A DNA stretch of 64,000 nucleotides from Micromonospora fulviviridis (GCF_014648395.1 NZ_BMRA01000005.1:27557-91556), one strand, 5' to 3'. Counted from the stretch's first letter, positions 41,891 through 52,108 are shown. Numbers and translations are program-made. The notes: generated by a model from the letters alone, not told the origin.

Positions 41891-42340
41891 TCACCCGCGC
41901 CGGTCGCCGGCGGACAGGTGGGGCGCGAGGTAGCGGATCGTCGGCCCGTCCGGATCCTGGTAGTCGAGGACGATGTCCGGATCGCCGCCCGCCGGGAACG
42001 CGTCCTGACCGGGGCCGGCGGTCACCCGGACGCCCACGCGCAGCACGCCACGATCGGTCCCGGTGGCGAGCCCGCCCGTGATGACCACGACGCCCGAACC
42101 GTGCTGTCCCCGGACCGGGTGCGGGTCGCCGGCCTCTCCCGGCTTCGACCCGGCCGGGCGGTAGCGGCAGACGCGGCCCCGGGCGTGCAGGGCCTGCGTG
42201 AGGTGGTCGACCACGGCGAGGCGGGACGCGGGGCAGGCCACCTCGATCCGTAGGCCCTTGTCGGCCGACGCCGCGACGATGGCGTCGGCGATCGTCGCCA
42301 GCGTTGCCCGCTCCCGGGCGATCGCGGAGAGGTCAGTCAC
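41891..42340 (-). CDS. Hypothetical protein, 149 residues
   Basis: I do not recognise this protein. It begins with GTG and a helical N-terminus (TDLSAIARERATLATIADAI), then alternating strand/helix segments (GLRIEVACPASRLAVVDHLT, ALHARGRVCRYRP, GSGVVVITGGLA) ending in DIVLDYQDPDGPTIRYLAPH. The N-terminal part resembles the first half of uridine-kinase-like P-loop proteins, but no P-loop is present, so a degenerate or different Rossmann-type fold is possible. Codon use fits a real gene. It is convergent with the Smr-like gene and divergent from LtrA. Confidence 0.55.
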   Translation of the reverse strand: MTDLSAIARERATLATIADAIVAASADKGLRIEVACPASRLAVVDHLTQALHARGRVCRYRPAGSKPGEAGDPHPVRGQHGSGVVVITGGLATGTDRGVLRVGVRVTAGPGQDAFPAGGDPDIVLDYQDPDGPTIRYLAPHLSAGDRRG

Positions 42341-42545
42341 GGCGGTGCCGTTCGACCAGGCTTGGCTTCACCTTCCTACAGGCGCGACCGGCCCGGCCGC
42401 TTGTTACATCGCGTTCCCGGCGGCCGGTCCGCCCGAGGGGGCGGGGAATGCCGATCCGGGGACGGGCCACCGTGGCGGCCCCGATAATCGGCGGGGACGC
42501 AGCGTCGCCCGCGACCCGGCGTCGACGGGTGGCGGGAGGTCGGGC

Positions 42546-43721
42546 ATGACGACCGGAGGCAGCAGCGAGCTGGTGCGCCGGCCGAGCGGTTCGACCCGTG
42601 CGACCCTGCTGGAGCTGCTCTTCGACGTCGTCTTCGTGGCGGCGCTGGCGCTGGTCTCGATGCTGATCGCCGAGCGGGCCTCGTGGGACGGCGTCGCGCC
42701 GGTCGTGATCATGCTGATGGCGGTCTGGTGGACCTGGTCGATCACCTCGACCACCACCGACTTCTACGACCCGGACCAGCGACCGATCCAGGCCATCCTG
42801 ATGGTCACCATGCTCGGTGCCGTGGTGACGGCGGCGGCGCTGGCCGTCGACTCGCACGCGCTGGTCTTCGCGGTCGGCTACGTGATCCCGCATCTGGTGC
42901 GTGGGGTGGTGCTGGTGGCCGTGCTGCACCAGCACCGGCACATGGCCGAGCAGCGGGCCGCCCGCTTCCTCTTCTGGTTCGTGGTCTCCAGCTTCTTCTG
43001 GATCGGCGGCGGGCTGCTGCCGGACGGATGGTCCTGGGTGCTCTGGGCCGTCGCGGTGACGATCGACTACGTCTCGGCGGCGGCGCGCTACCCGACGCCC
43101 GGGCTCGGCCGGGTGCCGTTCGCCCAGTACGAGAAGACCACCGACCACCTGGGCGAGCGCTACCAGCAGTTCGTCATCCTGGCGCTCGGCGACGTCATCC
43201 TGGTGCCGACGCTGGAGATCAGCGCCGCCGAGTTCACCCTGGCCCGGGCGGCCGCCTTCCTGGGCGCCTTCGCCGCCATGCTGCTGCTCTGGCAGGTCTA
43301 CGTCCTGGGAGCCGGCGACATCGTGCGGACCACCGCCCCGCGGCTGCTGCGGCGGGCGACCCGGCTGGCGCCGTACACGCACCTGGTCATGCTCGCCGGC
43401 ATCGTCTGCACCGCCGCCGCATTCGATCTGGTCGTCGAGCGGCCGACCGGCGACACGCCGCGGCGTTGGATCGCGCTGATCTTCGGCGGGCCGGCGCTCT
43501 TCCTGCTCGGCCGCACCCTGTTCACCTACAAGATCGTCGGCACGGTCCCGTGGCACCGGGTGTTCTGGTTGCTGATCCTGGTGGCCGCGATGCCGTGGGT
43601 GGGCGGCTGGCCGCCGGTGCTGGTCACCACCCTCGTCGTGCTGATGCTGGCGGGGGTGGTGACCGGCGACGCCATGGGCGGGCGGTCGAGCCGCCCCCGG
43701 CTGCGCAGGCGCCCTGGTTGA
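42546..43721 (+). CDS. LtrA-family (low temperature requirement A) membrane protein
   Basis: A 391-residue integral membrane protein with about 10-12 helices. The family signatures are TLLELLFDVVFVAALALVSM at the N-terminus, WWTWSITSTTTDFYDP, and DHLGERYQQFVILALGDVIL in the middle. LtrA was named from a Listeria cold-growth mutant; its biochemical role remains unknown. ATG at 42546 is preceded by GGGAGG, and a longer upstream open frame lacks the family sequence. There is a 205-bp space to the divergent hypothetical gene. Confidence 0.87.
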   Translation: MTTGGSSELVRRPSGSTRATLLELLFDVVFVAALALVSMLIAERASWDGVAPVVIMLMAVWWTWSITSTTTDFYDPDQRPIQAILMVTMLGAVVTAAALAVDSHALVFAVGYVIPHLVRGVVLVAVLHQHRHMAEQRAARFLFWFVVSSFFWIGGGLLPDGWSWVLWAVAVTIDYVSAAARYPTPGLGRVPFAQYEKTTDHLGERYQQFVILALGDVILVPTLEISAAEFTLARAAAFLGAFAAMLLLWQVYVLGAGDIVRTTAPRLLRRATRLAPYTHLVMLAGIVCTAAAFDLVVERPTGDTPRRWIALIFGGPALFLLGRTLFTYKIVGTVPWHRVFWLLILVAAMPWVGGWPPVLVTTLVVLMLAGVVTGDAMGGRSSRPRLRRRPG

Positions 43722-43954
43722 TCATGCTCAGCCGAGTGGCCGGGCTCCTCCGCCCAAATAGTTGCCCTGGGTGACTGATTGTCCGACAGCAAGCACCGTG
43801 CTGGTTGATCTTGCGAAGGCGTCCGCTGTGACACTCTCTGCCCGGGTCGCCCCCTACCGGGGGCGTCGCCATGACCTGCGGAAACAAGCACAGGTGTGCC
43901 GCCGGCCCGGAACGGCCCCCGGCGGCTCACGATCGTCCATGAAAGGCACAACGA

Positions 43955-44428
43955 ATGTCGCAGCCGACCCCGCCCCCTCCGCCCGGGTACGCCCCCGTGC
44001 CCCCGCCCAAGAAGGGGATGTCGACCGGGCTGAAGGTCTTCCTCATCATCGCCGGCCTGGCCGTCCTGCTCTGCGGCGGCGGCTTCGTGGCGTGCACCGC
44101 CCTGGTCGGCAAGGCGGCCGACGACGTCAGCAAGAGCCAGGACGCGAAGGCCGGGCACGTCGAGCTCAAGTCGTGCGAGGCCGAGTCGGCCGGCGACGAG
44201 TTCCTGGCGAACGTGAAGTTCGACGTCGAGGTGAACAACACCAGCAAGGACCAGAACACGTACCTCGTCGACGTGTTCGTGCTCGACGCCAAGGGCACCC
44301 GGGTGGGCAACACCACCGCCATCGTCTCCGACGTGCGGCCCGGCCAGAAGGCCGTCGAGCAGGGCATGGTCGTGCTGAGCCAGAAGGTGACCGGCGACGT
44401 CAGCTGCAAGATCGACAAGGTCTCCTGA
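43955..44428 (+). CDS. Membrane-anchored extracellular beta-sandwich protein (FxLYD/DUF4352-like)
   Basis: A 157-residue protein. Residues 1-22 are a Pro-rich cytoplasmic tail (SQPTPPPPPGYAPVPPPKKG), residues ~25-47 one membrane helix (LKVFLIIAGLAVLLCGGGFV), and the rest an outer domain with the pattern VKFDVEVNNTSKDQNTYLVD, VGNTTAIVSDVRPGQKAVEQ and two Cys that could pair (ELKSCEAE, VSCKIDK). This Pro-rich/one-helix/Ig-like layout is common in actinomycetes and usually unassigned. GAAAGG precedes the ATG. A strong hairpin follows. Confidence 0.75.
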   Translation: MSQPTPPPPPGYAPVPPPKKGMSTGLKVFLIIAGLAVLLCGGGFVACTALVGKAADDVSKSQDAKAGHVELKSCEAESAGDEFLANVKFDVEVNNTSKDQNTYLVDVFVLDAKGTRVGNTTAIVSDVRPGQKAVEQGMVVLSQKVTGDVSCKIDKVS

Positions 44429-44438
44429 CCCGCTGACC

Positions 44439-44469
44439 GTGGCCCCCGGGCGATCCCCCCGGGGGCCAC
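44439..44469. terminator. 12-bp perfect hairpin terminator
   Basis: GTGGCCCCCGGG (44439-44450) pairs with CCCGGGGGCCAC (44458-44469) around CGATCCC, between convergent genes (stops at 44428 and 44490). Confidence 0.8.
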
Positions 44470-44489
44470 ACGGCCCGCCACCGGCAGTG

Positions 44490-45092
44490 TTAGCCCTGCC
44501 TGCGGACCCGGTAGGCCAGGTGGGTGACCCCGTTGCCCTGGACGACCCTGGTGGGCCCCTCCAACTGGACGGGCGCGACCTTCAGGCCGGCGAAGAACGG
44601 GATGCCGTCGCCCAGCAGGACCGGGACGAGGTCGACGTGCACCTCGTCGAGCAGGCCGGCGGCCAGGACCTGCGCGGCGATGGTGCCGCCGTTGACGCCG
44701 ACCTGCTTGTCGCCGGCGATCGCCTTCGCCCGGTCGATCGCGCTCTCGATGCCGTCGGTGACGAACACGAACGAGTCGCCCTCCCGGTCCCAGCCCTCCG
44801 GCACATGGTGCGTGACCACGACCACCGGTACGTCCATCGGGTGGCGGCCGCCCCAGCCGTTCGTCATGTCGAACAGCCGCCGGCCAACGACCAGCGCCCC
44901 GGTCCGCTCGTTCAGCTCGCGGAGGTGTTCCGCGCTCGCCGCCGACGTACGGAAGGTCATGTCGGGGTTGGCCGTCGGCGTCTCCACGTCGCCGTTGCCG
45001 TACCACTGGAAGAGGTGTTCGAACCCACCGTGGGTCGCGTCGGCGATGTAGCCGTCCAGCGACATGGTGGCTCCGGTCGTCGCCTTCGTCAT
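44490..45092 (-). CDS. RibD C-domain/dihydrofolate-reductase-like protein
   Basis: A 200-residue protein of the RibD_C fold (TGATMSLDGYIADATHGG, ALVVGRRLFDMTNGWGGRHP, VPVVVVTHHVP, VGVNGGTIAAQVLAAGLLDE, HVDLVPVLLGDGIPFF). These are NADPH-dependent reductases related to RibD and DHFR; most stand-alone members have no known substrate. The ATG at 45092 has GAGGAG 8 nt upstream; a longer start adds only a few residues. There is no riboflavin gene nearby, so I do not assign a pathway. Confidence 0.85.
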   Translation of the reverse strand: MTKATTGATMSLDGYIADATHGGFEHLFQWYGNGDVETPTANPDMTFRTSAASAEHLRELNERTGALVVGRRLFDMTNGWGGRHPMDVPVVVVTHHVPEGWDREGDSFVFVTDGIESAIDRAKAIAGDKQVGVNGGTIAAQVLAAGLLDEVHVDLVPVLLGDGIPFFAGLKVAPVQLEGPTRVVQGNGVTHLAYRVRRQG

Positions 45093-45188
45093 CGTGCTGC
45101 TCCTCAACTCGCGGGCCTGTCCGTCACCCGGGAGTAGAAGCTGGGGCTCCTCCTCTCGACATCCGTCCCGAAGAATTTCCGCGGCCGC

Positions 45189-47612
45189 CTAGAGGGGATA
45201 GGTGCGGGCCACCGCCAGCATCTCCGAGCTGTGCGAGCCGACCACGCCGACGTCCGCCGGCCGGGCCCGGAACCCGGGCAGCCCGCTCAGCCCGTCGCTG
45301 GCGTCCATCGCCCGCAGGTTCACCTGTCCCGCCTTCGGCACCAGGGTCAGGGTGACCTCGACGCCCTCCGGCGGCGGGGCGTGGAAGACGACGCCGAAGC
45401 CCCATTTGCCGTCGCGGGCCTTGACCGGCACGTCCCGCCCGGCCACCGTCGCCGAGCGCACCTCTGCCGTGGTCGTGTCCACGTGCAGGGTCAGCAGTCG
45501 GACCGGCCGCTGGGGCAGCACCCGGACACGCAGCACCCGCTGGTCGCCCGAGCGGGTGTCGGAGAGCGTCTCCAGCTTCGGGGCGGGCAGGTTCGCCGCC
45601 TGCGCCGGTCCGGCCCGCAGTTCGCCGTCACCCAGCCCCGGGAAGTCGTCGGCCACGGAGACGGCGCCGTCGACGTAGCCGTCGGTCCAGGGCTGCGGGT
45701 CGTCCTCGTGGCTGAGCCACCGCGCCGTGCCGGTGCCGGCGTCGAGGGCGTACATCAGGTGGGTCGGCACGGGGTGGGCGGCGTCGAAGCGGTCCACGGC
45801 CAGGCCGACCCCGGCGAGCACCACGGCCGCGAGCGCGGCGGCGCCGGCCGGCAGCGCGCCGAGCCGGCGGGCCCGCAGCGCTCCCAGACCGCGCTGGCCG
45901 CCCGCCTGCGGGTGCAGCAGGTCCACCACGGGCAGCGCGGCCAGGCCGAGCAGCACCGCGAAGAGCGCCGCCACCCCACCCATGCCCATGCCGAGCGCCG
46001 GGAAGAGCAGCACCACGGTGGGCAGCAGGATCACCACGGCCACCGCGCCGGCCAGGGTCACGGCGACCACCGGCCAGGGGCCGTCCCGCCGGGTGGCCAG
46101 CGCCGCCACGCCGGCCAGCGCGCCGGCCAGGGCGGGCAGGGTCGTCAGGTACGCGCCACCGGGCACCAGCACGGCGAGCAGCACCCCGAACAGGGCCAAC
46201 CAGACCAGCCCGCCGAAGGCCAGGGCGGCCGGGCCGGCCCAGCGGCGGGTCAGCGCGTACCAGGTGAACAGGATCGCGGTGGCGAGCGCCACCACGGCGA
46301 GCCGGTACCAGACCGGCCGGTACGGGTCGAGCAGTTCGGCGTAGCCGGGGCGGACGGTGGTGATCGCGGCCCAGAGCAGCCACGCGCCCAGCGGTGCGGC
46401 GACGACCGGCACCAGGGCCAGCCCGGCGCCGGCCGCGAGCCGCCCGGCGGTGGCCCGGCCGCGCCGGCGCAGCAGCCAGCCGAGCGCGCCGACCGCGACG
46501 AGGGCGGCCAGCGCCAGCGGCAGGGTCAGCCAGCCGGGGTAGCGGACCAGCCCGCCGGGCACCGGGAAGTAGGTGTCGTCGTGGTCGGAGCCCAGGTCGC
46601 GCAGGTCGGTCCGGCCGAACTCCCGGGCCAGGCCCAGGGCGTTGTCGCCGTGCATCTGGAGGCTGCCCCGGTTCATGGCCGCCGGCACGTCGAGCGGGGT
46701 GTGGTAGACCGCGCCCCCGTCGATGTACGCCGAGTTCAGCCCGACGAACCGCTGGTCGAGGAATGCGGTGAAGTCGGTGTCGTTGGGCAGCGCCCGGTAG
46801 ATCTCCACCGCGAACGAGGTGCCCACCGGGTGCGGGGCGGCCCGACCGAAGACGTCCACCAGCTTCGCGTTGTTCCGGGACGTCTCGAACATGATCACGG
46901 GACCGGTGGAGCCGCGCGCCTCCAGGTTGAGCACCACGCCGCCGTCGGCGGCGAGCGGGTGGTCGGCGGCGAAGCCGGCGGCCCCGCAGAGGCACGCCTC
47001 CTCCGCGTCGGTGAGCACGAGGACGACGTCGTTGCGGGGACGCGGGCCGGCGGCCAGCGCCCGGGCCACCTCCAGGATGGTGGACGTGCCGGCGGCGTCG
47101 TCGTTGCCGCCCGGCCCGGACTGCACCGAGTCGTAGTGGGCCACCAGGAAGACCCGCCCGGTGGGATCGGTGCCGGGCAGCCGGGCCACCACGTTGCGCA
47201 CCCGGGCCAGGGTCGCGCCGCCGGCCGCCCCGCTGAGCTGCCCGGCCTCCGGGGCCACGGTGTCCTGCACCTCGGTCTCCAGGCCCAACCCGCGCAGCAC
47301 GCCCACGACGTGCTCGCGGACCTGGTCGTTGGCGGCGCTGCCGGCCACGTGCGGCCGCGCCGCGATGACCTTGACGTTCTGGTACGCCCGCTCGGCGCTG
47401 AACGTGTCCGCGGGCGCGTCGGCGGGGCGCGGCGCCGGGGTGGCCAGGTCGACCAGGACGCCGGCGCCGACGGCGAGCAGGGCGGCGAGCGCCGCGAGCG
47501 CGGCGGGCAGTCGCCGCCGCGGCCGTGACAGCGCCCGGTCGGCGGGCCGGGTGGGAGGGATGCCCGGCCGTGCCCGCGCACGGTCGGCGGGGCGGGTGGG
47601 GGGTGCGCCCAC
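45189..47612 (-). CDS. Membrane M28-family metallopeptidase
   Basis: An 807-residue protein. A signal anchor at ~33-58 is followed by an M28 aminopeptidase-like domain (~70-330) with zinc ligands in VFLVAHYDSVQSGPGGNDDA (His, Asp), TDAEEACLCGAAG (Glu-Glu), NLEARG and YIDGGAVYHTPLDVP (His). Residues ~370-600 hold eight or so hydrophobic helices, and the C-terminal ~200 residues form an outer beta-rich domain. The order resembles eukaryotic ER metallopeptidase 1 (Fxna). The Arg/Pro-rich N-terminus contains a short duplication (PPTRPADRA). GTG has GAGGAG 7 nt upstream. The substrate is unknown. Confidence 0.85.
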   Translation of the reverse strand: MGAPPTRPADRARARPGIPPTRPADRALSRPRRRLPAALAALAALLAVGAGVLVDLATPAPRPADAPADTFSAERAYQNVKVIAARPHVAGSAANDQVREHVVGVLRGLGLETEVQDTVAPEAGQLSGAAGGATLARVRNVVARLPGTDPTGRVFLVAHYDSVQSGPGGNDDAAGTSTILEVARALAAGPRPRNDVVLVLTDAEEACLCGAAGFAADHPLAADGGVVLNLEARGSTGPVIMFETSRNNAKLVDVFGRAAPHPVGTSFAVEIYRALPNDTDFTAFLDQRFVGLNSAYIDGGAVYHTPLDVPAAMNRGSLQMHGDNALGLAREFGRTDLRDLGSDHDDTYFPVPGGLVRYPGWLTLPLALAALVAVGALGWLLRRRGRATAGRLAAGAGLALVPVVAAPLGAWLLWAAITTVRPGYAELLDPYRPVWYRLAVVALATAILFTWYALTRRWAGPAALAFGGLVWLALFGVLLAVLVPGGAYLTTLPALAGALAGVAALATRRDGPWPVVAVTLAGAVAVVILLPTVVLLFPALGMGMGGVAALFAVLLGLAALPVVDLLHPQAGGQRGLGALRARRLGALPAGAAALAAVVLAGVGLAVDRFDAAHPVPTHLMYALDAGTGTARWLSHEDDPQPWTDGYVDGAVSVADDFPGLGDGELRAGPAQAANLPAPKLETLSDTRSGDQRVLRVRVLPQRPVRLLTLHVDTTTAEVRSATVAGRDVPVKARDGKWGFGVVFHAPPPEGVEVTLTLVPKAGQVNLRAMDASDGLSGLPGFRARPADVGVVGSHSSEMLAVARTYPL

Positions 47613-47837
47613 GGCTGACTCCTCGGGGTGGTTCGGGGGTGGGCATCATCCTGCACCCCCGCGGCCTGCGGCGGCACTCCCCACCGGTCGGTGCGCTCCG
47701 GTCGCGGGCCGGTCGCGGCGTAACATCGGTCGTCGGCCGTGCCGCTGTCCGTGGGGAGGGTTTCGCCCGCCCCGCCCGCTCCGATTCCGGTCGTGTTGTG
47801 TGCGACCGTTGTCTGATACAGGATCAGCAGGGCATTC

Positions 47838-47855
47838 GGAAGGAGCCCCGACATC
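47838..47855 (+). promoter_or_regulatory. Ribosome site placed for an ATC initiation codon
   Basis: GGAAGGAG (47838-47845) is 7 nt upstream of ATC at 47853, which is in frame with the receiver-phosphatase gene. No ATG, GTG or TTG lies between the preceding in-frame stop (near 47814) and the GTG at 47883, and that GTG has no ribosome site. Either ATC is used as start or the base call hides an ATG. Confidence 0.5.
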
Positions 47856-47882
47856 ACCAGCGAACTTCCGCGTCTCGCGGCG

Positions 47883-49121
47883 GTGACCCGGCCGCACCGG
47901 GGGACCGGTCTGCCCGGTGCCCCCGTCGTGCCGCAGGCCGGCCACGGGCACTACGCCAGCGTGCCGCCCGGCGAGCGGCTGCGGGTCCTGCTGGTCGAGG
48001 ACGACGAGGGCGACGCCTTCCTGGTCGGCGAGCTGCTCGCCGAGACCAACTCGATGATCGACCTGCTGATCGCCACCAGTCTCAGCGAGGCCCGGCAGCG
48101 GGTGATGGGGGTCGACTGCGTCCTGCTCGACCTGGGCCTGCCCGACGCGCAGGGCCTGGACGGGCTGCGCCAGGTGCTGGAGATGGCCAGCGGGGCGGCG
48201 GTCTGCGTGCTCACGGGTCGCTCCGACGAGCACCTGGGCATCGTCGCGGTCGCCGAGGGCGCGCAGGACTACCTGGTCAAGGGGCAGGTCGACGGGGTCC
48301 TGCTGACCCGGGCGCTGCGCTACGCGGTCGAGCGGAAGCGGGCCGACGAGAACGCCCGCCGGCTGCGCGAGGTGGAGCTGCGCCAGGCCGAGTCGGCGCG
48401 CCTGGAGCGCGGCCTGCTGCCCCAGCCGCTCATGACCACCGACCAGGTGTCGGTGCACACCTTCTACCGCCCCGGCCGGCACGCCGCGCTGATCGGCGGG
48501 GACTTCTACGACGTGGTGCAGACCCGGCCGGACCGGATCGACATGATCGTCGGCGACGTCTGCGGCCACGGCGTGGACGAGGCCGCCCTCGGCGTCGAGC
48601 TGCGGGTCGCCTGGCGGGCCCTGGTCCTGGCCGGGGTGCCGGACGACGAGGTGCTGCCCGCGCTGGAGCAGGTGCTGATGAGCGAGCGCCGGCTCCAGGA
48701 GATCTTCGCCACGGTGGCGACCGCCCGGCTCGACCTGGCCGCCGCCCGGGCCACCGTGCGACTCGCCGGTCATCCGCCGCCGCTGCTGCTCAGCGGGGGT
48801 AAGGTCGCCCCGGTGCCGGCCAAGGGCGGTCTGCTGCTGGGCGTACGGCCGCGCCGACCCGTTGCCTTCGACCTGGAGTTCGACACCGATGACTGGTCCC
48901 TGCTGATGTACACCGACGGCCTCATCGAGGGTCGGGTGGGCACCGGTGACGACCGGCTGGACGTGCCGGGGCTGACCGACCTGCTCGCCGACCCCGCCAA
49001 CCGCGCGGTGCCCCTGGCCGAGCTGCCCGCCTGGCTGGTCGGCCGGGCCGAGCAGCTCAACGGCGGCCCGCTCGCCGACGACGTGGCCATGCTGCTGGTC
49101 AGCCGCGGCGGCGGCCGATGA
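47883..49121 (+). CDS. Receiver-PP2C (SpoIIE/RsbU-type) phosphatase
   Basis: A 412-residue response-regulated phosphatase from GTG 47883, or 422 residues if initiation is at ATC 47853 (adds TSELPRLAA and one further residue). The receiver domain is [20 protein letters not shown] with Asp in [19 protein letters not shown] and Lys in DYLVKGQ. A short coiled linker leads to the PP2C domain: [57 protein letters not shown] and [12 protein letters not shown] carry the metal-binding Asp/Gly residues. It would dephosphorylate an anti-sigma antagonist. The kinase gene overlaps its stop by 4 bp. Confidence 0.88.
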   Translation: MTRPHRGTGLPGAPVVPQAGHGHYASVPPGERLRVLLVEDDEGDAFLVGELLAETNSMIDLLIATSLSEARQRVMGVDCVLLDLGLPDAQGLDGLRQVLEMASGAAVCVLTGRSDEHLGIVAVAEGAQDYLVKGQVDGVLLTRALRYAVERKRADENARRLREVELRQAESARLERGLLPQPLMTTDQVSVHTFYRPGRHAALIGGDFYDVVQTRPDRIDMIVGDVCGHGVDEAALGVELRVAWRALVLAGVPDDEVLPALEQVLMSERRLQEIFATVATARLDLAAARATVRLAGHPPPLLLSGGKVAPVPAKGGLLLGVRPRRPVAFDLEFDTDDWSLLMYTDGLIEGRVGTGDDRLDVPGLTDLLADPANRAVPLAELPAWLVGRAEQLNGGPLADDVAMLLVSRGGGR

Positions 49122-50857
49122 AGGCGTACCAGCAGGGGTGGACCCTGCGGCGGCGGGTCGTCGTGCTGCTCGGCGTGGTGCTGGTGCTGCTGCTCGGGCT
49201 CGCCGCGGCCGAGGCGACCCTCGCCGCCAAGAACCGGCAGAACATCGACGCGGTGCTGGTCAAGACCGGTCCGTTGCGGGTCCAGGCGCAGGAGCTGATG
49301 AGCGCCCTGCTCGACCAGGAGACCGCCGTCCGCGGGTACGCGGTGAACGCCGACCGCAAGGACCTGGAGCCCTACCAGACGGGTCTGCGCCGGGAGCGGG
49401 ACACCTTCGCCGAGATGCGGAAGCTGGCCATCGACTATCCGGACGTGCTGCGCGCGCTGGACGTCGTCGAGCAGCGGGCGGCGCAGTGGCGGTCCGACGT
49501 CGCCGAGCCGGTGATCAGCACCACCGAGCGCAGCGGCCCGTCCGCCGGCCAGGCGCTGATCACCGACCAGACCCGGCAGCAGTTCGACGGCATCCGGTTC
49601 GCGGTGAACGACCTCCAGGGCGAGATCATGGAGGTCCGGAAGGAGACCGCCGACCGGGTCAACGCGACCAGCAACGTGCTGGTGGTGCTCCTGGTCATCG
49701 CGGCCCTGGTGGTGGCGGTGGCCGGCGCCGTGCTGCTGCTCTCGCTGGACCGGATCCTGATCCGGCCGCTGGCCGGCCTGGTCGGTCAGGTGCGCGAGGT
49801 CGCCTCGGGCGACTACCGGCACCGCATCGAGGGGTCCGGCCCGCCGGAGTTCCGGCTGCTTGCCGACGACATCGACATCATGCGGCAGAAGATCGCCCGG
49901 GAGCTGGACGAGGTACGCGAGGCCCGCGAGCGCATCGAGTGGGTCAACACCCAGCTCCAGAAGCAGGCCGAGGAGCTGACCCGCTCCAACCGCGACCTGG
50001 AGCAGTTCGCGTACGTCGCGTCGCACGACCTCCAGGAGCCGCTGCGCAAGGTGGCCAGCTTCTGCCAGCTCCTCCAGCGGCGCTACTCGGGTCAGCTCGA
50101 CGAGCGGGCCGACCAGTACATCGCCTTCGCGGTGGACGGCGCGCAGCGGATGCAGCGGTTGATCAACGACCTGCTCGCGTTCTCCCGGATCGGCCGGCTC
50201 ACCACCGGCTTCACCGAGGTCGACCTGAACAAGGTGATGGGCGACGTGGCCGGGCAGACCGAGGCGGCCCGGCAGTACGCCGACGCCGAGCTGACCTGGG
50301 ACCGGCTGCCGGTGATCCGCGGCGAGGAGCCGCTGCTGACCAACCTGCTGGCCAACCTGGTCAGCAACTCGATCAAGTTCCGCCGGCCCGACGTGCCGGC
50401 GAAGGTGCACGTCTCCGCCCGGCTGGTCGACGACGAGTGGGAGATCAGCTGCCGGGACAACGGCATCGGGATCGAGCCGGAGTTCGCCGACAAGATCTTC
50501 GTGATCTTCCAGCGGCTGCACTCCAAGGACGCCTACCCGGGCACCGGCATCGGGCTGGCCATCGTCAAGAAGATCGCGGAGTACCACGGCGGCCGGGTCT
50601 GGGTGGACACCGACACCGCGGAGGGCACCACGATCCGGTTCACCCTCCCGGCCCTGCCCGAGGACGTCGAGGCGGCGCGGGCGGCGGAGCCGGCCGGGGT
50701 GGAGGAGTCGACCGGGGACCCGGCGGCGACCGGGGACGATGCCGAGGACGCCGCGGTGGGTGTCGCGCGGCAGCCGGACGGCGCGGGACGGGAAGAGACG
50801 CCCGAGGGGGCGGCCCGGGACGGTACAACGGGTGGCATGAAGGAGACGGTGGGATGA
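49118..50857 (+). CDS. CHASE3-HAMP sensor histidine kinase
   Basis: A 579-residue membrane kinase. Helix 1 (~11-33), an outer CHASE3 helical domain ([32 protein letters not shown]), helix 2 (~185-207), HAMP ([20 protein letters not shown]), a coiled coil, then HisKA with [20 protein letters not shown] (His phospho-acceptor) and HATPase_c with [12 protein letters not shown] (N), [12 protein letters not shown] (G1) and [12 protein letters not shown] (G2). The C-terminal ~60 residues are an acidic disordered tail. The HDLQEPL box is the type that pairs with single-domain Rcp1-like receivers, and such a gene overlaps its stop. Confidence 0.9.
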   Translation: MKAYQQGWTLRRRVVVLLGVVLVLLLGLAAAEATLAAKNRQNIDAVLVKTGPLRVQAQELMSALLDQETAVRGYAVNADRKDLEPYQTGLRRERDTFAEMRKLAIDYPDVLRALDVVEQRAAQWRSDVAEPVISTTERSGPSAGQALITDQTRQQFDGIRFAVNDLQGEIMEVRKETADRVNATSNVLVVLLVIAALVVAVAGAVLLLSLDRILIRPLAGLVGQVREVASGDYRHRIEGSGPPEFRLLADDIDIMRQKIARELDEVREARERIEWVNTQLQKQAEELTRSNRDLEQFAYVASHDLQEPLRKVASFCQLLQRRYSGQLDERADQYIAFAVDGAQRMQRLINDLLAFSRIGRLTTGFTEVDLNKVMGDVAGQTEAARQYADAELTWDRLPVIRGEEPLLTNLLANLVSNSIKFRRPDVPAKVHVSARLVDDEWEISCRDNGIGIEPEFADKIFVIFQRLHSKDAYPGTGIGLAIVKKIAEYHGGRVWVDTDTAEGTTIRFTLPALPEDVEAARAAEPAGVEESTGDPAATGDDAEDAAVGVARQPDGAGREETPEGAARDGTTGGMKETVG

Positions 50858-51306
50858 CCGCGCCAGCGGACGGCAAGAGCCCGATCGAGGTCCTGCTCGT
50901 CGAGGACGACCCGGGTGACGTGCTGATGACCCAGGAGGCGTTCGAGGAGCACAAGCTCCGCAACCGCCTCACGGTCGTCTCGGACGGCGCCGAGGCGCTG
51001 GCCTACCTGCGCCGCGAGGGCCAGTACGCGGACGCGGTGACCCCCGACCTGGTCCTGCTCGACCTGAACCTGCCCCGTCGCGACGGCCGGGAGGTGCTGG
51101 CGGAGATCAAGAAGGATGAGCAGCTCTGCCGGATCCCGGTCGTGGTGCTGACCACCTCCCAGGCCGACGAGGACATCCTGCGCAGCTACCAGCTGCACGC
51201 CAACGCCTACGTGACCAAGCCGGTGGACTTCGAGCGCTTCATCTCGGTGGTCCGCCAGATCGACGAGTTCTTCGTCAGCGTGGTCAAGCTGCCGCCGCGT
51301 GGCTGA
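50854..51306 (+). CDS. Single-domain response regulator (Rcp1-like)
   Basis: A 150-residue stand-alone receiver. [20 protein letters not shown] holds the acidic pair, [20 protein letters not shown] the phospho-Asp, [13 protein letters not shown] the Thr, and [13 protein letters not shown] the Lys. There is no output domain, so it probably passes phosphate on or binds a partner, as cyanobacterial Rcp1 does with phytochrome kinases. ATG overlaps the kinase stop (ATGA), with AAGGAG 8 nt upstream. The inositol-phosphatase-like gene starts inside its last codons. Confidence 0.9.
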   Translation: MTAPADGKSPIEVLLVEDDPGDVLMTQEAFEEHKLRNRLTVVSDGAEALAYLRREGQYADAVTPDLVLLDLNLPRRDGREVLAEIKKDEQLCRIPVVVLTTSQADEDILRSYQLHANAYVTKPVDFERFISVVRQIDEFFVSVVKLPPRG

Positions 51307-52108
51307 CCCGCTGCTGGACGAGGTCGGCGCGCTGCTGCGGGAGGCCGCGGCCGACGTCGTGGTGCCGCTGTTCCGCCGCCTCGACGACGCCGACATCTCC
51401 GAGAAGGCTCCCGGTGAGGTGGTCACCGTGGCCGACCGCAAGGCCGAGGCGCTGATCTCCGCCGGGCTGCGGCGGCTGCGCCCCGATTCCGTGGTGGTCG
51501 GCGAGGAGGCGGTCGCCGAGGACCCGACCCTGCTGCGGCACCTCCGGGGCGACGGTGACGTCTGGCTGGTCGACCCGGTGGACGGCACCTCCAACTTCGC
51601 CGCCGGCCGGCGCCCGTTCGCCCTGATGGTGGCGCTGCTGACCGACGGGGTGCCGGCCGCCTCCTGGGTCTACGACCCGCTGGACGGCACGATGGCCACC
51701 TGCCGGGCGGGCGACGGCACCTGGCTGGACGGCACGCCGGTGCGTACCGCCGGGCGGGAGCCGGCGGCCGGCGCGCTGCGCGGCACCGCCATGACCCGCT
51801 TCCTGCCCCCGGACTTCCGGCGCCGCGTGGAGGCGGGCGGCGAGCGGCTGGGCGAGCTGCTGCCCGGCCAGCACTGCGCCGGCCGGGAATATCTGGACGT
51901 GCTCACCGGCGCGCAGCAGTTCGTACTCTTCTGGCGCACCCTGCCGTGGGACCACGCCCCGGGCACGCTGCTGGTGCGGGAGGCCGGCGGTGTGGCCCGC
52001 CGTTTCGACGGCACCGACTACCACCCGGCCGACGACGGCAAGGGCCTGCTGGTCGCGGCCAGCGAGGAGATCTGGGACGAGGTCCGGGCCGCCCTGCTGG
52101 GCGACTGA
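51299..52108 (+). CDS. Inositol monophosphatase-family enzyme
   Basis: A 269-residue Mg2+-dependent phosphatase of the IMPase/FIG superfamily. The metal site residues are in [10 protein letters not shown] (Glu), [16 protein letters not shown] (Asp-x-Val-Asp-Gly-Thr) and [17 protein letters not shown] (Asp). The Lys-sensitive loop region is normal and the length fits. Substrates in actinomycetes include inositol-1-phosphate, histidinol phosphate and PAP; none can be chosen here. GTG at 51299 overlaps the receiver gene by 8 bp, an unusual coupling of a metabolic phosphatase to a signalling operon. Confidence 0.88.
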   Translation: MADPLLDEVGALLREAAADVVVPLFRRLDDADISEKAPGEVVTVADRKAEALISAGLRRLRPDSVVVGEEAVAEDPTLLRHLRGDGDVWLVDPVDGTSNFAAGRRPFALMVALLTDGVPAASWVYDPLDGTMATCRAGDGTWLDGTPVRTAGREPAAGALRGTAMTRFLPPDFRRRVEAGGERLGELLPGQHCAGREYLDVLTGAQQFVLFWRTLPWDHAPGTLLVREAGGVARRFDGTDYHPADDGKGLLVAASEEIWDEVRAALLGD

